This document shows positions 10,421 to 21,788 of a stretch of DNA of 64,000 bases, piece by piece. The DNA is taken from assembly GCF_003255815.1 (NCBI RefSeq), contig NC_037672.1:105870702-105934701 (forward strand). The letters run 5' to 3'. The notes under the pieces are model-generated. The model did no database searches and was not told the DNA's origin. It saw only the letters and a list, made by a program, of their open reading frames with translations. The stretch's first letter is position 1, and the number at the start of each line of letters is the position of its first letter. The stretch comes from Theropithecus gelada (lineage: Eukaryota > Chordata > Mammalia > Primates > Cercopithecidae). Position numbers and translations under genes: made by a program.

Positions 10421-11046
10421 TGTGCTAAACTAATATATACATTTCTTTATTAACACTTAAGAAGATCTAGCACTGAGTCTAACTACCATAATTCAAATTA
10501 GTGATGACTATAAACAATATTCCAAGATATCCAAAACTACTGTAATGAGGCATGAAAGTGACTCTGATTTCTATGGGTGAAAAAAAATCACAAGTACTGC
10601 TAATACTATTGTGGTTTATTACATTCATAATTAAAGGAAATGCTAAATTTCAATTACAGGTAATTGAAAATAAAGATGAAAATTATTTTCCATCCATCCT
10701 CAGTGACCACTTCCTCAAATTTCATCCACAACACCCTTTGGGGAGGAGGGTATCCTATAGATCCCTGATTACAGATGCTTTGTCTAGACCTAGAATACAA
10801 TTGTTCCAATTTCCCCATCTCAAAGACTCTATTGCTGTGTTCCATTGTTGTCTTCTAAGATTCCTAACAATTCATCTGTTTTTCTCTTTGTTGTTTTGGC
10901 AAGTAATGTTAGTGATTTCTAGAGCCAGGTGACCCTGTGTATTCCCAATGTCCTCTGATATTCAGGAAAAGCAGAGCTGCCTGTGACATGAACTGAAGCA
11001 ATGTCCTGAGACATTGTAGTAACTGAGAAGGAGGGAGTACCACTTA
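10421..11046. other. unassigned intergenic sequence
   Basis: A 126-codon frame (10552-10932, plus) starts in AT-rich DNA. It encodes a hydrophobic, Phe/Leu-rich chain with no motif I recognise, and the neighbourhood is non-coding. I regard it as chance. Confidence 0.4.
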
Positions 11047-11060
11047 TGGGATCTTCAAAC

Positions 11061-11354
11061 TTTTTTTTTTTTTTTTTTGAGACAGAGTCTTGCTCTGTCA
11101 TCTAGGCTGGAGTGCAATGGTGCAATCTCGGCTTACTGCAACCTCCTGGGTTCAAGCCATTCTCCTGCCTCAGCCTCCCAAGTAGCTGAGACTACAGGCA
11201 TGCGCCACCATGCCTGGCTAATTTTTGTATTTTTAGCAGAGACGAGATTTCATAATGTTAGCCAGGCTGGTCTCGAACTCCTGACCTCAAGTGATCCTCC
11301 CACCTTGGCCTCCCAAAGTGCTGGGATTACAGGCATGAGCCACGGTTCCCAACC
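11061..11354 (-). mobile_element. AluS-like SINE, full length
   Basis: Antisense Alu with a T tract at 11061-11078. The 14-bp duplication tgggatcttcaaac (11047-11060) and tgggatcttcagac (11355-11368) differs at one base. Confidence 0.95.
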
Positions 11355-11368
11355 TGGGATCTTCAGAC

Positions 11369-11747
11369 TTTCTAGTGGGCCTTTTATGTTGGATGCTAGA
11401 AGGATGTCTCTCTTTCATTGGTTACTAATAACAATTTGTAGCATGTTTATGGTACTTTTGAACTTCAAAAGATTTGGCCAGTATTAATAGCTCAGTTCTG
11501 ATGTTGAGTTGATGAGGGTAGAATTGCTTTCTCTTATGAGTGTTGCTCCACTAGTCCTGAGATCTTATTGAGGTGAATAAAAGGGAAATATGCACAAGGA
11601 CAATTAAACCATTGTTGTCCCAGATGCTGTCTACTACTCACATAGAAGGCGTGCCCTTCAGGCTAGTGATGACACATAACCATGTGGATAAATGAATTCA
11701 TTTCTTCCTCACTGAACCCCAAATCCTCCTCAAGACAATATTCCTGG
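11369..11747. other. unassigned intergenic sequence
   Basis: Nothing is recognised between the Alu and the LTR. Confidence 0.4.
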
Positions 11748-12521
11748 TGATATGGACAGGAGGTAGGGAAATACTGGGTAGAAGAGGATAGTCCCTGGCG
11801 AGGGCCACACCCTCAAGCCTGGGACCATGGCCCAAAGTGAACACATGCATTCCTGTTTTCCCGCCCGAATGTTGCCTTTTACAAAATCACCCTGGCCCAC
11901 CCCACCCCTGATTCTATACCCACAAAAACCCCAAGCTTCACTGGCAGAGGCACAGCAGAGTGGCTGAGAGGCAGAGTGGAGCAGCAGCAAAGGAGAGAAG
12001 TAACAGCCAAACATCAGAGAGACACAGCTTGACTTCAGAAGGATAGCTTGACGGTGGGACTTAGGAGAAGAGTTCAACCAAGGATGGCTGAACTCCAGGG
12101 TAAGACCACCTTCCTGCTTCATCCCCTTCCCAGCTCCCCATCCTGCTGAGAGCCACTTCCACTGCTCAGTAAAACCCTGCACATTCACTGCCTTTCAATT
12201 TGTTCATGCAGCCTGATTCCTCCTGAACGCCGGACAAGAACTCGAGTACCAAGAAGGTGGGTGCAAAAGGCTGTCACCCTGACCCTCCACTGAGCTGTTA
12301 AACACTTAAGCCATCAGTGGATGGCCAAGCTAAAAGAACACACTGTAACACGCACCCTCTGGGGCTTTGGGGGTTGCAGGTACCCCCCTAGATGCTGCTG
12401 TGGGGCCACATGGAGTTCTACTCCTGCCAGTGCCCAGAAGTACTCATCCCGGCCCCTGCCCCTGCTCACCTGCATGCTTCCCCTCCCGTGAGGGGTTGAA
12501 AGGTGTGGGCTGAGTAAACAA
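11748..12521 (+). mobile_element. ERV1-class LTR (MER51/MER52-like, name tentative)
   Basis: The layout is that of a gammaretrovirus-like LTR. A GC-rich U3 ends in 'accctgattctatacccacaaaaacccc' (weak TATA region). An R region with a degenerate poly-A signal 'ctcagtaaaaccctgcac' lies at about 12166, and the U5 is GC-rich. 'cctgctgagagccacttcca' just before the poly-A signal is a recurring ERV1 LTR string. The ends are my estimate from TG…CA; I could not confirm a target duplication. No internal region follows. Confidence 0.6.
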
Positions 12522-12689
12522 GCCAATCCTTTATGAGTCCTGCAAAGGAGTCAAGGGAAGTATCCAGTTTCACTGGCAATAATGGCTGTTAATAAATCAA
12601 AATAAGTACTTTCTAAGGATGAAATATATTTGCCTTGACTATGTGCTTGAAAAAATGTCACTGTTAAGTAGTCTTTTATTAATCTCCAT

Positions 12690-13170
12690 TTTCTCCTGGA
12701 TAAAGCCTAGGCTTCTTGTTATGGCACTCAAGGCCTTCTGTCAGCTCATCCCAGCCCATCTTTCCACCATCATTTTCTACCTCAAAGCCAAACTTCTGTG
12801 CTCCACCTTTTTCTAACCACAAACGGATCTCTTGCATCCTGTTTATTTTGCTCAGGACATTCCTTTGGCCTGGCATGCTCTTGCCTTGTTTTATACCATT
12901 GTTTTCCCCCTAGACACATATTTCCCCCCAGCCAACCTTTCCTGAAGCTGTTCCTTCTGGCATTCACCGCTCCCTCCTGTATGCTTGCTTTATGGGCTTC
13001 CTATTACCCCGTGTCTCACATTGCCTTGAGTTGTTGTTAGTTATGGAGCTCTCTATTCCTAGGTAGATTGTAAGTCCCCAGTGGGCAGGGACCACATTTT
13101 TTCTATTCCACCCTAACACCTACTTGCATGTAGAAGACACTCAAAAAATGTTTATATGAAAGAATGTATC
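12690..13170 (+). repeat. L2 LINE 3' end
   Basis: Sense L2 order: 'gcctggcatgctcttgcc', 'ctgaagctgttccttctg', 'cgctccctcctgtatgc', 'gattgtaagtccccagtgggcaggg', 'gaagacactcaaaaaatgttta'. Confidence 0.85.
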
Positions 13171-13289
13171 ATCCTACATTGTTCACCTTTGAATTCCCTT
13201 TGAACTGTGTTTATGATTTGTAAACACTAGAGGAGATCACCTCTGTGTAACTGATCAACTTATTACTCTATAAACGTAAGATTCTTCAC

Positions 13290-13640
13290 ATGCCACCCAT
13301 CCCTCATCTCCATTTTCATCTTCCACTCCAGTCACACCTTCCTAGAATCCCTGTAACCCAATCATACCAGGATGTAGCAGGCTTCTCCAATCCCTGGTGT
13401 ACTTTTGTATTTCCAGATTTTTATTATCCTGGACCTTCTGTGTGGCATGTCCTTTCTCCTTATCTATCTAGCAAACTTCTACTCATCTTTCAAAGCCCAC
13501 TAAAATATTCTGTGAATCTCATAGGCTGTCTCATCCTACCAAGACAGAATTAATTGCTCTCTTATTTGTTTTTTGTCAGTGCTTAAAACAATACCAGCTG
13601 CATATTGTTTGCTTAATAACTAGTTGTTGAAACTGAACCG
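13290..13640 (+). repeat. second L2 LINE 3' end
   Basis: It repeats the L2 order just after the first copy: 'gaccttctgtgtggcatgtcc', 'caaacttctactcatctttcaaagccc', 'ttgtttgcttaataactagttgttgaa'. It is more degraded than 12690-13170. Confidence 0.65.
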
Positions 13641-13842
13641 ATTGCTCCAAGTTCTTTGTTTATAGTACAGTTTCAGTTAGAAGGAAACCCACTGGTCAGC
13701 AACTCAGGCTCTCAGATCAGTTTTGCTAAAGCAGAGATCCATAAGTGAGTAAACAAAATGTGAGTAGGATTCAGGGAGATGATGCCCCTTAAGTCTTAAT
13801 TCTCTGTGCATAATTCTCCAATTGTGTGCAAAAGCTTGAAAC

Positions 13843-14553
13843 AGGAAGAAAGGAAGGAGGAAGGAGAACTTGTGAGGGTAAGAAGAGGGAAGGAAGGAAG
13901 GAAGGAAGGAAGGAAGGAAGGAAGGAAGGAAGGAAGGAAGGAAGGAAGGAACGGAGGGAGGGAGGGAGGGAGGAAGGAAGAAGGGAAAGAAGAAAGGAAG
14001 GAAGGAAGGGAGGGAGGGAGGAAGGAAAGGGAACTTGTGAGGGTAAGAAGAGGGAGGGAAAGAAGGAAGGAAGGAAGGAAGGAAGGAGGGAGGGAGGGGG
14101 GAGGGAGGGAGGGAGTGAGGGAGGGAGGGAGGAAGGAAGGAAGGGAAACTTCTGAAGGTAAGAAGAGGGAAGGAAGGAAGGAGGGAAGGAAGGAAGGAAG
14201 GAAGGGAGGGAGGGAGGAAGGAAAGGGAATTTGTGAGGGTAAGAAGAGGGAGGGAAAGAAGGAAGGAAGAAAGGAAGAAGGGAGAGAGGGAGGGAAGGAG
14301 GAGAGAGGGAGGGAAGGAAAGAGGGAGGGAGGAAGGAAGGAAGAAAGCAAGAAAGGAAGGAAGGAAGGGGAACTTGTAAGGGTAAGAAGAGTGAAGGAAG
14401 GAAGGAGGGAGAGAGGGAGGGAGGGAAGGAAAAAAGGAAGGAAGGAAAGAAGGAAGGAAGGGAGGGAAGAAGGAAGGAAGGAAGGAAGGAAGGAAGGAAG
14501 GAAGGAAGGAAGGAAGGAAAGAAAGAGAACTTGTGAAGGTAAGAAGAACCAAA
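13843..14553 (+). repeat. GGAA/GGGA polypurine satellite with six anchored sub-blocks
   Basis: About 710 bp of almost pure purine on this strand. Perfect GGAA runs lie near 13889-13950 and 14470-14519, with GGGA and AAGA variants between. A non-tetranucleotide anchor, close to aacttgtgagggtaagaaga, recurs at 13867, 14032, 14147, 14228, 14371 and 14528, so the array was built from 81-165 bp blocks as well as 4-bp slippage. Long open frames on both strands here (Pro/Ser/Leu/Phe-rich or Lys/Glu/Gly/Arg-rich) are by-products of the repeat. Confidence 0.97.
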
Positions 14554-16429
14554 TTGTTCAAGCCTATAATCTGAGTACAGTTTAAGATATAAGCCCTTAT
14601 TGTTAGAGCTTAAAGCCAGAATTTCATAGACCAAGCTCATAATTTAGTTTATGGATGATCTTCATGGTAATAAAAAAAAATCTAGAAAGAAACTGCCTGG
14701 CACCATTTGCTGAAAATGTTTTTTAATACTGTCAAATGATTCATAATTATAAAGGGTGAATGGACCATGTTTGCTCTGTAGTGGTTATGCTGAGACTCAT
14801 TAAGTACTTTCTGCATCCAGGAGTCCTGTTTTATGTAAACAAGACCTCTGAGGAATATATAGATGGGTAATAAAGATGAAAGGAAATGAAGTATATTAAT
14901 GTGAGGACAAATTAATAACGGCCTTTCCATCTTCTAACAGGAAAATCGGTTGCTGTGGAATAATTGCACTTTTCAATGCAAAGGGGAGCAAAAGTCCAGA
15001 CAAAGCAATAGACAGAAGACAGACAAAATCAGATGGGGTTCTGGGGTCAAACTACTTTATGGAGATAGTCTGCACTTTGGAAAACTTATCTGCTTTCCTG
15101 GCCAGGCTTCTGATGGGACTTGCAGAGAGCTTTTACTTGACCACAAATGAAATCATCTTTCATGTTTTGTAATGGACAGTGGGACATGAAGAAGTTCTCT
15201 TCTTCATAAAGGGACAGGGAGAGGAGGGTAGGAGAATACAAGTGTTGAGATGGCAGGAAAGGTAAGATCAACCAAATCACCATCTTATTTCTCTTCACAT
15301 TAAAGAGTCAGAGACTGTGTGTTGAGATTTGGTTGAAATAAATAACAGCATTGATAAGACAAGGCTGAGCTAACATGGGTAGATCTGTTTTCCTATCAGC
15401 AATGTACTGTCTGAATTCCTAGACAAGTAAGTCAGCTAAACTGAGTTTCCAACTGACCAGACCCTATATAGGTCACCATAATATACAAAGTATAACGCAG
15501 CAAAGATGCCCATTGGGTCACCCAGATCTTTACATGGCTCAAGCTTGCTTGTCCAGAGTTGGCAAGTAGATAGCTCCAAAGGGCCTGCCCCGTGTCACTG
15601 AATTTCAGAAGGTATTTCCACCCCAAAGATGGCCTGCTTTCTCAACCTTCAGGCATTTCTCTACCCCTGGCGTAGAGCTGACTTGCTGTCTGCTGGGCTT
15701 CCAAAACTCCAGATTTATCTCTCTGGTGCTTTGCTTGGACCAAGGCTGGAACTAGGATGAGAGGCAAGCCAGATGTGGGGTGGGAGGGATAAATTTAAGG
15801 AGGCACTCCATCTCAGGTCCCGAACCTACACTTGTACTTCCTTGAGAGTAAGTGCTTCCTTAAATTTTGCACCTAGGAGCTTCCCTTGCCTCACCCTACT
15901 CTGGGCCTTTGACTCCAGAGTCTCTAGTGAGAGATCTGTGGATTGTGTTAGTGTGGGAAGTCTCGATCACTCTCACTCTGCTTGATAGCTCTTCTGTTTA
16001 CCTCAACTAACTCTTCTTTATATTAGTCAGTTTAAAGAATTTGAAGACTAGAAACCTTGCATGGCATCTTAAAATGCGGAGCAAGGGGCCCATGTTGCTT
16101 TCTTGTTGAGCTCAGAGGGGGCCTGACTATGCAAAGGCTGAGAGCAGTCCTGGAGCCATCCCTACTAACCCAAGACCAAGACATCCCAGGGACTCAGGGA
16201 TGCTCCTTCCAGGACTGGCTTAGAAGGGGCCTGCTTGGTGATAATGCTCTGCTGTTATAGCCTTGACATTTTAAGTAATTTTTAAACAAAGGGCCCTGTA
16301 TCTTTATTTTGCTTTGAATCATGAAAATTATGTATTATAGTTAGTCTTGGCTCCACTTACATCAAATTAAAAATATCTGGTATGTCAAATGCTCCCTGCC
16401 CCTTTAATACTCATCTTGATTGTTATTGG
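14554..16429. other. unassigned intergenic sequence
   Basis: There are no repeats I can name and no coding signal in 1.9 kb. Short frames (14950-15150, 15773-15985, 16057-16260) have no recognisable family. Confidence 0.4.
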
Positions 16430-16930
16430 AGTACACACAAGTCTTTACGATGGTCCATAAAACCCTGCTTTGTTGGGCCTCAATTCACTCTCCAGCCCTG
16501 GGTTGTCCCTTCCTTCTTGTTATCTGCACTCTGGCCTTCTTGCAGTCCTCAAGAGCACCACATTCCCTCTCACCTCAGGGCCTTTGCACAGGTTGTTTCC
16601 TCTGCCTGGAATACTCTTCCCCAGCCCCACTCCCCAAATCTGGCTGCTACTGCTTGTCTTTCAGTTCTGAGCTCTGACATTAATTTCTCAGGAAAGCACT
16701 GACCTACCAGGCTAGACTGAACCCCACATCGTATATTCTCATGGTGCTTCTTCAGCGCCTGCCACAATGTATAATTAAATCTTTGTCTGATCATCTGATT
16801 AGTGTCTCTATTGCCACGTGATTCCACATGAGTCAAGGACTGTGTGTCTTTTGTGCACTTCTGTAGGTTCAAGGTCTAGCACAGTGCCAGACACTTATTA
16901 TAGCAAGCACTCAGTAAATAGTTGTGAAAG
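16430..16930 (+). repeat. L2 LINE 3' end
   Basis: Long sense L2 copy: 'tcacctcagggcctttgcac', 'ctctgcctggaatactcttcc', 'gctactgcttgtctttcag', 'gtctctattgccacgtg', 'cagtgccagacacttattat', 'agcactcagtaaatag'. The frames at 16382-16702 lie inside it and are not genes. Confidence 0.85.
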
Positions 16931-16978
16931 GGAAGGATAAGGGAGAAGCCCAGGTAATCCTGTCCGGGGATGTTGTGC

Positions 16979-17027
16979 GGGGGAGGCAGGGTGGGGAGAG
17001 GTTGGAGGTGGGAGGTGGGTTAAGGGG
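16979..17027 (+). other. G-rich tract, possible quadruplex
   Basis: Six runs of at least three G fall within 49 bases (16979, 16989, 16993, 17010, 17017, 17024), enough for a G-quadruplex on this strand. Confidence 0.6.
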
Positions 17028-18439
17028 AGGTAACCTCTGGAAGGATCTGAAGCAAAGCTGAATGCCCTTTGGCTGTTGACTTCCAGGCTCCAATACCCGA
17101 TACTCTCAATCTGAAGTCATCCTCAGAAGCCAGTTCAGCTCCACACTAGCCTCTGGTGAGGGGAGATGATGAATGAGCAAAGTTTAATCACATTGAATTC
17201 AATTTGCTGATGGTCAACCTAGATATCTCAATAATTACGGGAAAATATACTGTGTGTTAGTAATTTCTAATGAGCATGCAAGGTTTCAGTTTGCAGTGTG
17301 GTCTGTTAAGCATTTTAATAGTTTGAGTTTTCATCTCATCTTTGCCTTCCTTATTTAGTGATATACTTCCCTTTGCGGATTTTATTCCCTTTGATAGGCT
17401 TGTGAAAGCATTATTTTTTCTAACTCTGTGGTGTATGTAGCTTATTTTGTCTCTTTGCTTCCTTTATTTTTTCTTTTGCAAGTCACTGAAAGTCATGTGC
17501 TAGTCTTTGATTTCCTTCTATGGTCCCACATACCTTGATTGTAGATTTTTTCCTTGTGATCTTTGAAATATCCCCCACAAGGTCAAAGAGACTGCTACTT
17601 GTTGTAGGGAAAAAGAAAGTCAAGACTCCTCGGTTGTAGGACACTTGACTTTCTTTCAATATCCCCCTGCCCCCCCCCCCTTACACTGTATTCACCCAGA
17701 TCCTAAATGCTCCTTGTTTTGGTTCCAAAAACTAGTATAAATACTTCTAGTGCTTCTCTCTGTGGCAGAGACACAGATCGTTTAATTTTTTTGTTGTTCT
17801 TACAAGAGAAAAAAGAGACAAATGGTAACTTTTCTAAGCAGCTATTCGGTTGTCTAAAGATGGAGTTTTATACTTGAAATGTGGAGGCTTCTCTAAGGAA
17901 CCATTTTCCATAACTTTGTCACCCATCAGCTGTTGGTGTCACTGAAATTCTCAGGAGCTGTGACAGGGGAAGGTTCTCCTTTTTTGTTCCCACCATGCCC
18001 TCACCACTTTGGAACAGCCAGGAATACCAGTAGTGACATAACACATCTGATTATGCATTATGATCCAAATCTTAGTTTAAATGAGGCTCCCAGTAACTGA
18101 CGGTTTAGGAAAAAATAAGAATTCAGTGGAAATACTTAATTTCAGATGGCTTTGGATCTAAATAAAAGGATAGATTAGGAAATGATTGATCTTTCTTAGA
18201 GTCCAGAGTATTTAGCCATTCACCAGGGTGGTGAAATGCTTCTTTTTGCTTTCTTGACTTTTTAAAAAGTAAGCTTCACACCCTGGTACTTCCCAAGTTT
18301 TGATGCAGAAACCGTGATTTGTCTCATTTCTCCCTTACCTCTCTCTCCCATCAGTGTGTCCCTTTATCTGGTTTGCTTCAAGTTCCACTAGCACATTATG
18401 TGCAGGTCTTCCTGTCTACATTCTATTGAAACATTCCTT
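17028..18439. other. unassigned intergenic sequence with a hairpin
   Basis: No recognised repeat is seen. The AT-rich block 17160-17340 has homeodomain-like words and no repeat features. A perfect 13-bp inverted repeat lies at 17612-17624 and 17644-17656, and a C-run at 17670-17680. Confidence 0.4.
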
Positions 18440-18565
18440 ATAAGTATTTCTATCCCCCTCACTGATCATTAGCTGTGTGACCTTGGGCGAGTTACTTAAT
18501 CTTTCTGAGTCTGGTTTTTCTCAACTGTAAAATGCCAACACCAATAACTTCCTAGTGGTGTTTGT
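18440..18565 (+). repeat. MIR SINE fragment
   Basis: 'ttagctgtgtgaccttgggc', 'gagttacttaatctttctgag' and 'ctcaactgtaaaatgcc' are a textbook MIR core. Confidence 0.85.
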
Positions 18566-18569
18566 TAAT

Positions 18570-18808
18570 TCATTTGCCCACCTATTGATTCAACAAGTGT
18601 TCCCTGAGCTCCGCCTCCATGCCAGGTGCTACTCTAGGTCCTCTAGGTCCGCTAGGGATACAAACAAAACAAAACAAGTCCTTGACTCCATGGAGTTCAC
18701 CTACAGAGGGTTAGAGAGACAATAAGCAAATAAATATGTAATATATCCAGATGTGCTAAGTTATTTGAAGAACAATAGGCAGAGTAGGAAAGAAAGAGAA
18801 TGATGGGT
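18570..18808 (-). repeat. L2 LINE, 3' part (split by an LTR)
   Basis: Antisense L2: 'cacctattgattcaacaagtg', 'catgccaggtgctactctagg', 'gactccatggagttcacctac', 'caaataaatatgtaatatat'. It resumes at about 19260 after an ERV LTR and extra sequence. Confidence 0.8.
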
Positions 18809-19055
18809 TGTCCTGCAGGTTGGATTCCCTGGGAAACAGGTTCTGTGATGGAGACACAGGATCATACCTGGTGGGAACAGAAAGGCAGGAGGAGGGGAAA
18901 GGCCTCAGCTGACTCCATGGGGAGTTCTGAAGCTGGGATGGCTTTTCTGAATTGGCCCAAGTTGGGACAAAGGGTTTGAGTCTTTATATCCCTGCTTTGA
19001 TCAGCCACTGGATATGGGCTGCCCTTGGAAAAATGGCTCTCTTCAGCAGACGGCA
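18809..19055 (-). mobile_element. solo LTR, same family as the 23.6 kb ERVL LTR
   Basis: Its plus-strand text matches the reverse complement of 23622-23953 over many blocks, for example 'ggcctcag…gggagttctgaagctgg', 'cccaagt…gggacaa', 'ctttatatccctgc' and 'cagccactgg…tggatatggg'. No ERV interior is attached. It splits an L2 copy. The ends are approximate and no clean 5-bp duplication was found. Confidence 0.65.
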
Positions 19056-19259
19056 AGTTTTAGAGAAGGCTGAGAATTTAGGGTTGTCAACTGGCATTAC
19101 TACTAGCACCTAGAAGAACAAGCCTTTCAGTTCTGAAGGGGATGGAGGTGGTATATAACCATCTCCACTATAGATGGGGTACATAGTGCTATTTACAACA
19201 TGTTTATAACACAGTTTTATAACACAATTTTATATTTTAAAACACAAATTTATAAGGGA

Positions 19260-19570
19260 TGTGCTATTTATGTGGTGGTAAAAAGAAGCTTTCTCTGATA
19301 TGGTGACATCTGAGGCGAGGTTTGAAGGAAGAGGAGATTAAGCCTTGCAGATATCTTGGGAAAGAGCACACCAGGCAAAGGGAGCAGGCAGTGTTAAGAC
19401 CCTGAGAATGGAACATTCTTGATATGTTCAGGGGATCCAAGGAGACTGGCATGGTTGAAGAAGAATGACCAACCAATGGGAAAAATGCTAGGAAATGAAG
19501 TCAGCCTGGAGCCAGATCATGGAGGGCTTCATAGGCTACTGCACAGACTGCTGTGATAATTACTTTCACT
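19260..19570 (-). repeat. L2 LINE, upstream part
   Basis: Antisense L2 continuing from 18570-18808: 'gatatggtgacatctgagg', 'cttgggaaagagcacaccaggcaaaggga', 'gaccctgagaatggaac', 'gagccagatcatggagggc'. Confidence 0.8.
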
Positions 19571-19625
19571 GATTCACATAAACTGCTTAGGAATGTGCCT
19601 GCGATATAGTTCTCAATGGAATTGC

Positions 19626-19648
19626 TATCATCATCATCATCATCATCT
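19626..19648. repeat. (ATC)n microsatellite
   Basis: Seven consecutive ATC/CAT units. Confidence 0.9.
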
Positions 19649-19691
19649 CTCTCTGTATGAGGGTGGCTCTGTGTATATCTCACCACGATTG

Positions 19692-19708
19692 AAATAAATA
19701 AATAAATA
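19692..19708. repeat. (AAAT)n microsatellite
   Basis: Four AAAT units. Confidence 0.8.
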
Positions 19709-20594
19709 TGCAGTGAATTAGAACATTAAAGATGGGCCAACTCCTCTGGAATAATTATTAAATCTGTGTTAATTTGTTGTGTGTTTTTTTTTGGAAGCTT
19801 TAAATGATTTTTCTGGGTAACCATCAAAACCATCCAAAGTACATATTGAGCAAAGTCAGTTCAGGCTAATGTGTTTCCCCCCAAAATATTTTGTATTTCA
19901 AAATAAAGTAATTATAGAGCTCCCTATAAGACTAGAGGATTTGCAAGGACTTGAATAAACTCTTTTCAGAAGGATTCTTATGAATAAATAAAAGCACCTT
20001 ATATTATAATTGGATCTTTATAGTAAATAGAAAAATATATAGTTGAACTATATGAAGTTACCTCTGCTCAACTCTTTTTGACCTATAAAAATGTCAAGTT
20101 CATATATTCAACCAAATTTACATATTTTTCTGTGACATCATTGACTAGAAAAAATGCATTTTTATAGTAATAGTCTCAGAGCTTTGTAATTCAAAATTTA
20201 AATTTCTGTAGCCAGATCATAAGTTGCTTTTGATTATATTTTATGTATTTCCAAAGTCTTCTTGCATAGTCCTAAAGGAAGAAACCGAAGTTCAAATTTC
20301 TTCAAAATAAAAAAATATTATAGGAGAGTGTATCTGACAGGTAACATTTCATATAGATCAAAAAGTAGTTTTAAAATATATTTCCTTTGACCAAATAGTA
20401 AAAATTAAAAGACTGGATTTATTGCTTTGAACATCAATTCTTTGAAAAGGGCTCCAACCTGAGAATTAAGAGCCAGCACCTTTTCCTTTGGCCTGCCATT
20501 CAAGGATGTAAAGCTCAGAGAACAGGATATATACTTCCTTTGTTGTGTAGATCGCTTCCATGGACAAATAATTGACTCCATTTTGAGTTCATTC
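19709..20594. other. unassigned AT-rich intergenic sequence
   Basis: AT-rich, with no recognised repeat or gene. Confidence 0.4.
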
Positions 20595-20821
20595 TTTTTT
20601 TTTTCTTTAACATTTTATTTTCAAAAAAAGTCAAACCTACAGAAAAGTTGAAAAAACAGTACATCATCTAGATTTACTAATTAACATTTATCATATTGTC
20701 ATCTTCTCTCTATATACACACATAAACATTTCTATATATGTACATATATATTTATAAACATGCAGATATGTGTATATATACACGTATAAACATTTCTCTT
20801 TATATGTATGAACATTCAGTT
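20595..20821 (-). repeat. ancient L1M 3' UTR, first part
   Basis: 'taacattttattttcaaaaaaag', 'acctacagaaaagttgaaaaaacagtac' and 'taacatttatcatattgtc' match an old L1 3' UTR read antisense. An Alu splits it, and it includes a TATA/TGTA-rich stretch (20705-20815). Confidence 0.6.
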
Positions 20822-20831
20822 ATTTCCTGAC

Positions 20832-21137
20832 TTTTTTTTTTTTTTTTTTTTGAAATGGAGTCTCCCTCACTCTGTTGCCCAGGCTACAGTGCAGTGGCAC
20901 GATCTTGGCTCACTGCAGCCTCTGTCTCCTGGGTTCAAGCAATGCTCCTGCCTCAGGCTCCTAAGTAGCTGGGATTATAGGCATGCACCACCACACCTGG
21001 CTAAGTTTTGTATTTTTGGTAGAGACAGGGTTTCACCATGTTGGCTAAGCTGGTCCTGAACTCCTGATCTCAAATAATCCACCAACCTTGGTCTCCCAAA
21101 GTGCTGGAATTACAGAGTTGAGCCACTATGCTTGGTC
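20832..21137 (-). mobile_element. AluS-like SINE, full length
   Basis: Antisense Alu with a 20-base T tract at 20832-20851. The 10-bp duplication atttcctgac lies at 20822-20831 and 21138-21147. It is inserted in an L1M relic. The frame 20808-21059 is antisense Alu. Confidence 0.94.
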
Positions 21138-21147
21138 ATTTCCTGAC

Positions 21148-21660
21148 CATTTTTAACGTAAGTTGCAGATATCACGACATTTCACCCCTAAAAATGTCAG
21201 CACCTATCCCCTAAGAACAAAGACATTCTCCTATATAACTAAAATGCCACTATCACAGACAAGTAATAAACTATATTACAATAATATCATCTTAATATAT
21301 AGTCCATATTCAAGTTTACCCTATTAAAAATATTCTTTATAGCTCTTTTTTTAAAAGAAATAAACCTAGAATTTTCTCAAATATTGTTCATTACGTTTAA
21401 TTGTCATGTCTCTTTAGTCAGTTTTAAAACAGAACCGCCAACTCCCACCTGTGAATTTTTCTCCTTTCATGGCAATGACATTGTGAGGGTGCTGGCCAGT
21501 GTTCTGGGCTGGTCTTGCTAATGGGTCCAGGTAAAGCCTTGTAATAAGAAGACTGCCCCTGTGAGAGTGTCTCCCTTTGCATTGTCCCTTCAGGAGACTT
21601 TAGTGTCAGTTGCACATTAAGCTTGGTCACTTATTTAAGATTCTTTGTGTTGATTCTTGT
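21148..21660 (-). repeat. ancient L1M 3' UTR, second part
   Basis: It continues 20595-20821: 'aagttgcagatatcacgacatttcacccct', 'ctaagaacaaagacattctcctatataac', 'aattgtcatgtctctttagtc'. Confidence 0.65.
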
Positions 21661-21751
21661 CAACTTTAGTTAAAGTGTTTTTTGTCCTCATCTACAAAAT
21701 CTCTGGAATTTGTAGTGTCTATATAGAGAATGTTATAAGTCTTGAACATCG

Positions 21752-21788
21752 ATGTAGCTCATATGCCAAACTATTATTAGCTTATATC
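21752..21788 (+). repeat. 37-bp duplicated segment, copy 1
   Basis: It matches 23349-23385 at 36 of 37 positions. The flanks on both sides are unrelated. Confidence 0.9.

Noticed and set aside
10552..10932. 126-codon plus frame
   Set aside because: Hydrophobic AT-rich translation, no family, no context.
13704..14640. Several 180-285-codon frames rich in Pro, Ser, Leu and Phe on the minus strand, and a Lys/Glu/Gly/Arg-rich frame on plus
   Set aside because: They are translations of the GGAA/GGGA satellite; a 4-bp repeat without stops stays open in all frames.
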